Source: Sphingomonadales bacterium (GTDB lineage Bacteria; Pseudomonadota; Alphaproteobacteria; Sphingomonadales; Sphingomonadaceae). From it: a stretch of 44,521 nucleotides of DNA. This document shows positions 16,459-24,102 of this stretch, piece after piece. The stretch is from NCBI GenBank assembly GCA_027489365.1, contig JAIXZV010000120.1:1-44521 (forward strand), written 5' to 3'. How positions within the stretch are numbered: position 1 is the stretch's first letter; every line of letters starts with the position of its first letter. A model generated the notes under the pieces. The model saw only the letters and a program-made list of their open reading frames with translations, made no database searches and had not been told where the DNA came from. Both the position numbers and the translations under genes were made by a program.

Positions 16459-17541
16459 ATGGGTAACCCAATACTCGGCGTGTTCTTTCACTGGCTGGGC
16501 GGCCTCGCTTCGGCGAGCTTCTACGTGCCGTATCGCCGCATCGAGCGCTGGTCTTGGGAGATTTTCTGGCTCGTCGGCGGCGTCTTTTCCTGGCTCATTG
16601 CACCCTGGCTGTTTGCGGCGCTGCGCACGCAGGATCTGCTGGGCGTTCTCAGCGCAGCGCCCGCCAACACCTTGTTCTGGTGCTGGTTCTGGGGCGCAAT
16701 GTGGGGCTTTGGCGGGCTCACCTTCGGCCTTACCATGCGCTATCTTGGCCTGTCGCTCGGCATGGCGGTCGCACTCGGGCTGACGACGGTCATCGGTACT
16801 ATGGGGCCTCCCATTTTCGAAGGCACGCTTGGCGTGGTTGCGAGCACGGCGAGTGGAAAGTTCACCTTTCTCGGCATTCTCGTAACGCTCATCGGCATCG
16901 TCATCGTGGCCAAGGCAGGGCAGGCCAAGGAACGCGAACTGCCCGGGGATGCCGGCAAGGCAGGCGTTGCGGAGTTCAACCTCAAAAAAGGTATTGCGAT
17001 CGCAATCTTCTCAGGCGTGATGTCGGGCTGCTTCGCCTGGGGGCTTGCTGCTGGCCAGCCCATCCGTGACCTCACACTGGCAGCGGGCACCGATCCGTTG
17101 AGCCAGGGATTGCCAGTGCTGTGCGTTGTCCTCGCCGGTGGCTTCACGACCAACGTGCTGTGGTGCCTCTTTCTCATTCTGAAGAACCGAAGCGCCGGAC
17201 AGCTCATTGGCGCGGCGGCAGCCACCAACGATGTGGCGGTGAGGCCTGGGCCGGTGCCGTTGCTGCGGAACTATCTCCTTGCGGCGCTCGGCGGCACGCT
17301 ATGGTATTTCCAGTTCTTCTTCTACACGATGGGCGAGAGCCAGATGGGGCGCTACGGTTTCTCCAGCTGGACGCTGCACATGGCGTCGATCATCCTGTTC
17401 TCCACACTCTGGGGTTTCGCGCTCAAAGAATGGACGGGAGCCAGCAATCGGACGCGCCGGCTCGTAGGGCTCGGTATCGGCGCACTCGTGTTTTCGACGA
17501 TAATCATCGGCGCCGGCAATTTTTATGGCGCGCAATCCTAA
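16459..17541 (+). CDS. rhaT: L-rhamnose:proton symporter RhaT
   Basis: A 360-residue inner-membrane protein with about ten hydrophobic helices and the features of RhaT: GNPILGVFFHWLGGLASASFY at the N-terminus, KRIKRWSWE-like YRRIERWSWEIFWL, TLFWCWFWGAMWGFGGLTFG and QFFFYTMGESQMG near the end. It imports L-rhamnose with protons. The start has a strong GGGAGG six bases upstream. It follows lldD by 56 bases without a visible terminator and is itself followed by a clear terminator, so it is probably the last gene of the catabolic operon. Confidence 0.94.
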   Translation: MGNPILGVFFHWLGGLASASFYVPYRRIERWSWEIFWLVGGVFSWLIAPWLFAALRTQDLLGVLSAAPANTLFWCWFWGAMWGFGGLTFGLTMRYLGLSLGMAVALGLTTVIGTMGPPIFEGTLGVVASTASGKFTFLGILVTLIGIVIVAKAGQAKERELPGDAGKAGVAEFNLKKGIAIAIFSGVMSGCFAWGLAAGQPIRDLTLAAGTDPLSQGLPVLCVVLAGGFTTNVLWCLFLILKNRSAGQLIGAAAATNDVAVRPGPVPLLRNYLLAALGGTLWYFQFFFYTMGESQMGRYGFSSWTLHMASIILFSTLWGFALKEWTGASNRTRRLVGLGIGALVFSTIIIGAGNFYGAQS

Positions 17542-17560
17542 TGCAAGCTTGAGCGCTATT

Positions 17561-17585
17561 GGCATTGCAAGGATGCAATGCCTTT
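17561..17585 (+). terminator. Rho-independent terminator after rhaT
   Basis: GGCATTGCA (17561-17569), loop AGGA, TGCAATGCC (17574-17582), then TTT. The nine-base stem is perfect. It closes the rhamnose operon. From here to 17748 there is no gene; this is the apparent junction with the VWA module. Confidence 0.75.
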
Positions 17586-17748
17586 AAGCTGCGGAGATTG
17601 GATGGTTCACACCGCAGCGCCTGCGGACGCGGCTCAGTGTATGAACGATGGCGGCTTCTCTATCGCGAGTGCCGAATGGCCGACCTAAGGCACATGTGCG
17701 ACTAACCGGTCCGGCAATGTAATCTGGCCATTCTGGACCCTCCCTCTG

Positions 17749-19434
17749 ATGAGTTTGCACCTGCGCGGCCTTGGCCAGCTAATGTGGGCGAACTCCTTTG
17801 TGAAATGGGATCGCTCGGGCATCACCGCCTTTCTCGCGCATCCCGATGTGACGGCGCGGCATCTGGTCGCCGTCATTCGCTACAGCGCTCACTGGTCGTT
17901 CTTCGCCTTGCTGGGAGACACCTTTGCCCATGCTGCCGCGCAGGAGCTGCGGCGGCGCTTGAAGAGTGCTGCCGACCTGCAGGTTGCCGCCGATCTATGG
18001 GTCGAGATGGGCGGCAAGCGCCCGACCGTCGAATATCTGCAACAGGCTTGGCAGGCGTCGACCGCGCAACTCGACCAGGAGATGCTGTGGCCGCTGGTCG
18101 CCGGTTCGTTCGACGAGATCGACGAGGCGCTGGGTCTTCGGCCGCAGGTGCACCAGCCCGCGCTCCATGCCGGCAACGCCCTCGACCTCCTCGCAACCCT
18201 GCCCAAGGTGCCGCACCGCTACATGCTCGCGCTACTGAACTTGGCGACGGAGACTCAGAAATCGCTGCGGTTGCAGGCGCGCGCATTGCTCGCCGGCGCG
18301 CCTGACATCGACAAGGCGATCATCGATCTGCTCGGCGACGGCAAGCAGGAGGTGCGCGCGGGTGCCGCCGACTGGCTGACCGCGCGCGGTACACAGGACG
18401 CGGTTCCGGCCCTTCGCAAGGCGCTCAATAAGGAGAAGAGCGAGATTGCACGCGCGGCGATCATCACCGCGCTCGAGCGGCTCGGCGACGACGTATCGGA
18501 CTGCTTCGAACCCAAAGGCATGCTCGCCGATGCCGAGGCGGGCCTGGCCAAGACGTCGATTAAGGGACTCGAATGGTTCCCGTTCGACCTGCTTCCCCGC
18601 GTGAGCTGGCAAAACGGCAAGCCGGTCGATCCCCGCATCGTCCGGTGGTGGGTCGTCCTTGCCAACAAGCTCAAGCAACCGGGCAGCAATGCCCTTCTCG
18701 ATCTTTGGCTCGCGCGGCTGGTACCGGACGATGCCAAGCGATTCGGCCTGTTCGTCCTCAAGAGCTGGATCGAGCACGACACGCGTCGACCGAGCGATGA
18801 GGAGGGCAACGCTTTCGCTGCGGCCAACATCGATGCAGCGCTGGCGCAGCGCAAGCAGACCGTTCAACGCTATGACCCCGCGCGGCAACGCATCGTCGCC
18901 GAGCGCTTGCACTTCACCGGGAGATCGCGGCGCCAGCTGCCCTGGACGATCATCCTGTGTGTCGATCAGTCGGGCTCGATGCTCGGCTCGGTCATCTACG
19001 CCGCGGTGATGGCCGCGATCCTCGCCGCCCTGCCCTCGGTCGATGTCCGTCTGGTCGTGTTCGATACCTCGGTCGTCGATCTCTCGCGCGAAGTTGCCGA
19101 CCCGGTGTCGGTGCTGATGTCCGTCCAACTCGGTGGCGGCACCGATATCGGTCGCGCCGTTGCCTATTGCGAGCAGTTGATCACCCAGCCGAGCCGCTCG
19201 ATCTTCGTGCTGCTCAGCGACTTTTGCGAGGGTGGTTCGGTTGCGCCGATGATCGCTGCCGTGCAGCGGATGGCGTCGGCCCAGGTCACGTTGATCGGGC
19301 TGGCCGCGCTTGATGACCAGGCCGCGACCGATTACGACAGGGCGACCGCGCAGCGGCTTGCGGACGCCGGCATGAAGATCGCCGCGCTGACGCCCGACCG
19401 GTTCGCCGAGTGGATCGCGGGGATCATCGGATGA
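17749..19434 (+). CDS. Chimeric protein: HEAT-repeat fragment fused to a YehP-like VWA domain
   Basis: A 561-residue open frame with two unrelated halves. Residues about 1-375 are a helical, HEAT-like region (DKAIIDLLGDGKQEVRAGAA, DAVPALRKALNKEKSEIARA) ending in FGLFVLKSWIEHDTRRPSDE, which resembles the interior of the large DUF4132/YehI-type proteins. Residues about 380-561 are the C-terminal half of a YehP-like VWA protein: RYDPARQRIVAERL, the MIDAS motif ILCVDQSGSM (Asp406), VFDTSVVDLSREVADPV, LGGGTDIGRAV, SDFCEGGS and LGLAALD-type endings. The first ~190 residues of a normal YehP-like protein are missing. In the known gene order (DUF4132, MoxR ATPase, DUF5682, VWA, SWIM) the two source genes flank the missing ones, so an in-frame deletion is the simplest origin. 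The 5' end also looks cut: there is no ribosome binding site and the frame opens only at a TAA at 17686. Its TGA overlaps the next ATG. Confidence 0.75.
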   Translation: MSLHLRGLGQLMWANSFVKWDRSGITAFLAHPDVTARHLVAVIRYSAHWSFFALLGDTFAHAAAQELRRRLKSAADLQVAADLWVEMGGKRPTVEYLQQAWQASTAQLDQEMLWPLVAGSFDEIDEALGLRPQVHQPALHAGNALDLLATLPKVPHRYMLALLNLATETQKSLRLQARALLAGAPDIDKAIIDLLGDGKQEVRAGAADWLTARGTQDAVPALRKALNKEKSEIARAAIITALERLGDDVSDCFEPKGMLADAEAGLAKTSIKGLEWFPFDLLPRVSWQNGKPVDPRIVRWWVVLANKLKQPGSNALLDLWLARLVPDDAKRFGLFVLKSWIEHDTRRPSDEEGNAFAAANIDAALAQRKQTVQRYDPARQRIVAERLHFTGRSRRQLPWTIILCVDQSGSMLGSVIYAAVMAAILAALPSVDVRLVVFDTSVVDLSREVADPVSVLMSVQLGGGTDIGRAVAYCEQLITQPSRSIFVLLSDFCEGGSVAPMIAAVQRMASAQVTLIGLAALDDQAATDYDRATAQRLADAGMKIAALTPDRFAEWIAGIIG

Positions 19435-21431
19435 ATCTCGCGGCAATGCTCGCGGCCTATGATGAGGCGGCGCTGGAAGCACTGGCCAACAAGGGCATCG
19501 TGCGTCGTGCAGCCCGCGACGTCGAGGAGGGCAAGGTCGCCGTCGTGGAGCGGAGCGCGGACAGTGCGACCGTCGCCGCAGACGGTGAGAAGGTCACGCT
19601 GGTCGCCGATGGCCCTGCGGAATCTGGCTGCTCCTGCCCGTCGCCCGGAGTGTGCCGACACCGCATTGCAGCGGTGCTGCTGCTCCGCGCTACCCCAGCG
19701 GACGCTGCGGACACGGTCGCTCCAACCACGGATCAGCCCGCAACACTAATCGAGGAAATCACGGCGCTGTCCGAGGAAGCGCTGACGCGCTTTGCCGGAA
19801 AGGCGGGATGGCGGGCAGCGCTCGAAATGTCCGAGGCGGCCGCCGACATCGTCGAGGACGGTACTGCGCTGGTCGTGCGCTTCAATGGTGAGCCCGAGGT
19901 TCGCTACCTTCGTGGCCTCGGGGTCGAGGGCCTGGTCTCGAAGGCGTCGCCAGCGCGGCGCAAGGCGCTGCATACCGCGGCGCTGATCGCCGTGCGGCGA
20001 TCGGCCGGGATCGAGCCGGCAGGTACCGCGAGTTCAGTGCCCGCAGAGGTTGGCGTGTCGCGCTCGGTGGATATCGCGTTCCTCGAGGAGGCGCGCGCGA
20101 CGCTCAATGAGGCGTGTCGGCTCGGTCTCGCGCTCGCGCCACTCGCGCTGGAGGAGCGGCTGTTCGGTCTGTCCGTGTCGTCGCGCGCCGACGCCTTGCC
20201 GCGGCTGGGGGCGATGCTGCGCGGCGTTGCCGGCATGATTCGGGCGCGCCGTTCGCGCAGTTTCACGTTCGATCCAGATGCCTGTCTCGGCCTGATCGCT
20301 GCGGCCGGCGCGTTGGTCCGTGCACTGATCGCCGCGAGAGATACGGACAGGCTCACGGCACTCGCTGGCACGGTACGACAGGAGTACACGCCGAGCGGCC
20401 CCTTGCAGCTGCAAGGATGTGGTGCCGAGACGTGGCGCACCGCCAATGGCGCACGCGGCGTGACGGGCTATTTCCGGGAGGTCGGGTCGGACCGCTGGTT
20501 GACCCTGTCGCTCGCACGCGGCGCAGGACAGGATCCCCTGTTCGATCCGCTGCGCGCCTACGCCCATGAGGCAGTCTGGGGCGGCCATACGCTCGCCAAG
20601 CTAACGACGTCGGAGATCACCATCGAGTCGGTTTCCGTTTCGGCTGCGGGAAGGATGTCGGCGACCGCAGGGGGCGTCACGGTGCTCTGCCCAGCGATGA
20701 TCCATGACGAGGCGAACGGGGTCATCGATCGCTGGTCGAACCTGCGCGATGAGCTGCAGGCACGATTCGTTGGTGGGCTGGTTCTTCAGACCGTCCCGCT
20801 CCAGCCCGTGCTGCTGAAGCCGCAACGCACGGCGGCACCCTGGTTCGATGTCCTGCTGCAACAACTCTGCTGGCCAGTCGAGGACCGGGACGGTTCCTGG
20901 ATCATCCTGACCGTGCCGCTTGATCCTGATCGGCCCGACCATTTCGAGCGTGTTTCGTCAACGCTGCCGGGAGCTAGTTACGCAGGCCTTGTTCTCGCAG
21001 GCGCTACCATGGGTCAGTCGCGCTATGCTTTGCAGCCGATAACCCTCCTCGATTCAGGCGGCGTTCGTGCCCTCGATCTTTGCGTGTCCCCGGGGCCAGC
21101 TCACTCATTCGGCGAGAGCTTGAGAGCGCGGTTCGCACGGCAGCAGAAGCAGTTCTCGCTGCGAGGAAAGCCGGTCTCGCTAAGCCTGCTCGATGAGGTA
21201 ACCGCAGCACTCACCGGCGTCGCCGAAACTGGATTGCGTTCGGGTCGCGCGTCGGTGGCGCCGTTCGCCGACCTTGCCGCCCGAGCGAGAGACGCCGGAT
21301 TTGAGACCCTGGGGCCGCTGCTCGACCGGATCGACCAGACAAAGAACGTAGCGCACGATCTGCTGACCTGTCGTTTTGTCGTCGACCAACTTCGGGTCCG
21401 ACTCGTCGAATTGCCGTTGGTCGCTCGATAA
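19431..21431 (+). CDS. SWIM zinc-finger protein, YehQ-like
   Basis: A 666-residue protein with a SWIM zinc finger at about residues 70-85 (CSCPSPGVCRHRIAAVLLL, pattern CxCx6CxH). The start ATG at 19431 overlaps the upstream stop as ATGA. Length and motif position match the SWIM component (YehQ in E. coli) that ends the operon DUF4132-MoxR-DUF5682-VWA-SWIM. The rest is alpha/beta with no enzyme motif I recognise. The whole reading frame is intact, unlike the VWA gene before it. SWIM domains bind zinc and may contact DNA or protein; the role of this family member is not known. Confidence 0.82.
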   Translation: MNLAAMLAAYDEAALEALANKGIVRRAARDVEEGKVAVVERSADSATVAADGEKVTLVADGPAESGCSCPSPGVCRHRIAAVLLLRATPADAADTVAPTTDQPATLIEEITALSEEALTRFAGKAGWRAALEMSEAAADIVEDGTALVVRFNGEPEVRYLRGLGVEGLVSKASPARRKALHTAALIAVRRSAGIEPAGTASSVPAEVGVSRSVDIAFLEEARATLNEACRLGLALAPLALEERLFGLSVSSRADALPRLGAMLRGVAGMIRARRSRSFTFDPDACLGLIAAAGALVRALIAARDTDRLTALAGTVRQEYTPSGPLQLQGCGAETWRTANGARGVTGYFREVGSDRWLTLSLARGAGQDPLFDPLRAYAHEAVWGGHTLAKLTTSEITIESVSVSAAGRMSATAGGVTVLCPAMIHDEANGVIDRWSNLRDELQARFVGGLVLQTVPLQPVLLKPQRTAAPWFDVLLQQLCWPVEDRDGSWIILTVPLDPDRPDHFERVSSTLPGASYAGLVLAGATMGQSRYALQPITLLDSGGVRALDLCVSPGPAHSFGESLRARFARQQKQFSLRGKPVSLSLLDEVTAALTGVAETGLRSGRASVAPFADLAARARDAGFETLGPLLDRIDQTKNVAHDLLTCRFVVDQLRVRLVELPLVAR

Positions 21432-21548
21432 GCACTCGCCGGCACGGTCGAGCGTGAGGCGCCCCGAGTTCAGGATTTCCGAAATCGCCGCTTGTCCGAC
21501 GATTTTCCTGACATCGCGTGCTAGCCCCTCATTCGCAAAGGCTGCGAG

Positions 21549-22508
21549 ATGTGCAAATGCAGTGCAATGAACGCTCCCCCGCCAGCTCATCAAGCGCTCG
21601 AGGATCGTGCCGTCGGCGCTTTGCTGGGGCTCGCCATTGGGGATGCTGTGGGCACGACGCTGGAGTTCCAGTCGCGCGATAGTGGTCCTCCGCTTCGTGA
21701 TATGGTCGGCGGCGGCCCCTTTGGACTCGCACCAGGGACGTGGACCGACGACACGTCGATGGCACTTGCACTCGCCGACACGCTTGCTGGCAAGGCAACG
21801 TTTGATCCGCGCGAGTTGATGAACCGCTTCGTCAATTGGTGGCGGTGGGGCGTCTACAGCCCGACTGGCGAATGTTTTGACATCGGGATGACGACGTGCA
21901 CCGCTCTTGCGCAGTTCGAACGAGACGGCAACCCGATCGCTGGATCAACCGATCCACAGAGCGCCGGCAATGGCTCGCTGATGCGGCTGGCGCCAGTCGC
22001 GATTTGGGGCGTGGTCATGGGCGACGCAACGATGCGCGCAGTAGCGCGCGAGCAGAGCGCCACGACGCATGGCGCGTCGGCCTGCGTCGATGCCTGTGAA
22101 GCCTATGCGCTTATCCTATGCGCGGCGATCAAGGGCGCCGCATTGGAGGAAGCCCTGCGCGCAGCAAGCAGCGTGACTGCCGCAGGACCGATTGGTCCGA
22201 TTCTCGACGGCAGCTGGCGGGGCAAGGCGCGACACGAGATTGCCTCTTCGGGCTATGTCGCGCACAGCTTGGAGGCGGCTCTGTGGTGCGTGGCGGAAAC
22301 CGAGAGCTATCGCGATGCGGTGCTGCTCGCGGCAAATCTGGGCGACGATGCCGACACGACGGCGGCAATTACGGGCCAGCTCGCTGGCGCGCTTTATGGC
22401 GCCGTCGGCATTCCGGAAGAGTGGCGGGCGAAAGTTGCGTGGAGCGAGCGTATTACCGGGATGGCGAAAGCCCTGGTGAACGGCAATCGGCACGTTCAAG
22501 GATTCTAG
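21549..22508 (+). CDS. ADP-ribosylglycohydrolase family protein
   Basis: A 319-residue DraG-type hydrolase, a family that removes ADP-ribose from proteins, nucleic acids or small molecules. Magnesium-binding motifs are complete: GLAIGDAVGTTLEF near the N-terminus, TWTDDTSMALALADTL, GNGSLMRLAP and LLAANLGDDADTTAAITGQL. The ATG at 21549 has AAGG seven bases upstream; ATG at 21567 is an alternative that trims six residues. The gene is convergent with the NAD salvage gene nadR and the two stop codons overlap in a single CTAG (22505-22508). Because NAD is the source of ADP-ribose, the neighbourhood may be functional. The target of the enzyme cannot be read from sequence. Confidence 0.92.
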   Translation: MCKCSAMNAPPPAHQALEDRAVGALLGLAIGDAVGTTLEFQSRDSGPPLRDMVGGGPFGLAPGTWTDDTSMALALADTLAGKATFDPRELMNRFVNWWRWGVYSPTGECFDIGMTTCTALAQFERDGNPIAGSTDPQSAGNGSLMRLAPVAIWGVVMGDATMRAVAREQSATTHGASACVDACEAYALILCAAIKGAALEEALRAASSVTAAGPIGPILDGSWRGKARHEIASSGYVAHSLEAALWCVAETESYRDAVLLAANLGDDADTTAAITGQLAGALYGAVGIPEEWRAKVAWSERITGMAKALVNGNRHVQGF

Positions 22509-23551
22509 CGTAGCGGCCCCGCTTCTTCGGAAGTTGCAGCCAACAAGCACAAGGCCGTTTGCACCCTCTCACACAGCGGTCCGCCAATAACTTGGTACGG
22601 AACGCCTGACGCAGCCAACTCCCGACCATACCAATCGTTCTGACGCTGTCGAAATGTCGGGTCTCGACGGGTACCGTCCTGTACAAACGGGAAGTCGGCG
22701 GCACACAGGAAGGTACTGTCGTACGGTCGCGCAGCCAGTTCGATGAGCTCGGGGTCAATCTGTCCAAACATCGCCTCGCTGTAGAACATCGTGACGAGCG
22801 GGCTTGTATCGCAGACCAGCCAACCGTTTGCATCGTCTGCGGCCGCCTCCTCGCGAGCGACCTGTTCCCGCGCGATCGCGAGCAGGTCGGCATATTCCAG
22901 CTTTCCGGCACGCTGTTCCCAAAGCTCACGGCCATATTCGGGAACCCATGGCGTGCCGAGGCGACCGGCCAGCGCCGCAGCCAGGGTCGTCTTGCCGGTC
23001 GATTCTCCACCGATCAGCGCGACCCGGCGAACAAGGTCTCGACGAACCGTCTTGGTAAGGAATGTCCTTTGGAGCGACGAGTCGCCTCGCATCCGGCTGC
23101 CTGAAATGGGAACGATCGTACGCGAGGGATCGAACACCAGATGCTCTACTGGGTGCCCGAAATGTCGCGCCAGCGAAGCTGCGAAGCCATCGCCATAGAG
23201 CTCGCTGGTGAATACGCGATCCACCGTCATCCCCAGCATCGCGCGGCACACCCAGGCGACGAAGGCCCGGTGCTCCTCGTCCGGGGCGTCGTTGTGAGGC
23301 AGAAGCTGTCGTTCCGTACCCTCTCTCGTCGCGAACGCCGCCAGTCCTTCATCGTCCAGCACGAGCCGGATCGCGGCGGGGTAGAGCGCGGCCAGCCACG
23401 CCGCGCGTCGTTCGGTCGGAAATCCGACAAATTCGGGCTTGGTATAGCTTAGGATCACCAATCGATCAGAATGGGCGCACGCGAAGTCTATGAGTGCTTC
23501 ATGCCCCTTGTGGAGCGGGCAGAATTTGCCGACGACCAATCCAGTCAGCAT
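22505..23551 (-). CDS. nadR: NadR-like NMN adenylyltransferase / nicotinamide riboside kinase
   Basis: A 348-residue bifunctional NAD salvage enzyme. The N-terminal nucleotidyltransferase domain has GKFCPLHKGHE (HxGH at residues 14-17) and ISGSRMRGD; the C-terminal kinase domain has the Walker A motif IGGESTGKTTL and the segment VPEYGRELWEQ. The kinase would phosphorylate nicotinamide riboside to NMN, and the transferase would make NAD. The helix-turn-helix repressor domain present at the N-terminus of enteric NadR is absent, so this form is enzymatic only. Its start overlaps the end of pnuC by seven bases, which links uptake and salvage. It is the last gene of an eight-gene minus-strand unit. 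Confidence 0.93.
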   Translation of the reverse strand: MLTGLVVGKFCPLHKGHEALIDFACAHSDRLVILSYTKPEFVGFPTERRAAWLAALYPAAIRLVLDDEGLAAFATREGTERQLLPHNDAPDEEHRAFVAWVCRAMLGMTVDRVFTSELYGDGFAASLARHFGHPVEHLVFDPSRTIVPISGSRMRGDSSLQRTFLTKTVRRDLVRRVALIGGESTGKTTLAAALAGRLGTPWVPEYGRELWEQRAGKLEYADLLAIAREQVAREEAAADDANGWLVCDTSPLVTMFYSEAMFGQIDPELIELAARPYDSTFLCAADFPFVQDGTRRDPTFRQRQNDWYGRELAASGVPYQVIGGPLCERVQTALCLLAATSEEAGPLR

Positions 23552-24102
23552 GATGCGGCCTCACGCCGCCAGCGCCACCAGCCATAGCAGGCGTTGATCC
23601 AATAGGCCGCATACCGCGCTGACGTCAGATACAGCCCGCGCGAGGCGTAGAGCGGCACGGCGATCGTATCGACGGCCAACCAGATGGGCCATGTCTCGAT
23701 CAGGCGCCGCACCAGCAACAACTGCGCGAACAGGCTCAGCACCAGCACGAAGGAGTCGATGAACGGCGCATAGGCATCGGTGAAAGCATGGAGCATGGCG
23801 CCGTAACCGATCGCCGCGCCGAGGCTCAAAGCGCTCAGTCCGAACAATAGCGTTCGCCGCGCGTGCCGAACCGGTGCCGGGGCACCCACCGCACCGCGCG
23901 CCCACCACCACCACCCCACGGCGCTGGTGACGATAAACGCGACCTGAAGTGTGACATCGGCATAGAGCCGCGCGAGGAAGAACAACCAGGTGAACAACAG
24001 GCAGCCGACAATGCCGGTCCACCAAATGTGTCCGGAATTGCGCCCAGCCAGCAGGATCGAAATCGTGGCAAAGCCGTTGGCGGCAACCTCCAGCGGCGTC
24101 AT
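23545..24102 (-). CDS. pnuC: PnuC-type nicotinamide riboside transporter
   Basis: A 185-residue inner-membrane protein with about seven hydrophobic helices and PnuC features: an N-terminal hydrophobic block, the tryptophan-rich VTSAVGWWWWARG segment, and the C-terminal YWINACYGWWRWRRE. PnuC carriers take up nicotinamide riboside by facilitated diffusion, trapped afterwards by the kinase of NadR, whose gene overlaps it. Its ATG overlaps the preceding stop by four bases (ATGA), tying it to the adenylate-forming enzyme gene upstream. No NAD-responsive riboswitch is seen, since there is no leader between the genes. Confidence 0.9.
   Translation of the reverse strand: MTPLEVAANGFATISILLAGRNSGHIWWTGIVGCLLFTWLFFLARLYADVTLQVAFIVTSAVGWWWWARGAVGAPAPVRHARRTLLFGLSALSLGAAIGYGAMLHAFTDAYAPFIDSFVLVLSLFAQLLLVRRLIETWPIWLAVDTIAVPLYASRGLYLTSARYAAYWINACYGWWRWRREAASC

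Noticed and set aside
18232..19482. A 416-codon antisense frame opposite the HEAT-VWA chimera
   Set aside because: Composition rich in Arg, Asp and His with no motif; the plus strand carries the recognised MIDAS domain.
21432..21593. Minus-strand stretch reading LAAFANEGLARDVRKIVGQA between the SWIM and hydrolase genes
   Set aside because: Protein-like in a short section only; the frame continues as shadow of the SWIM gene and no family or good start was recognised.
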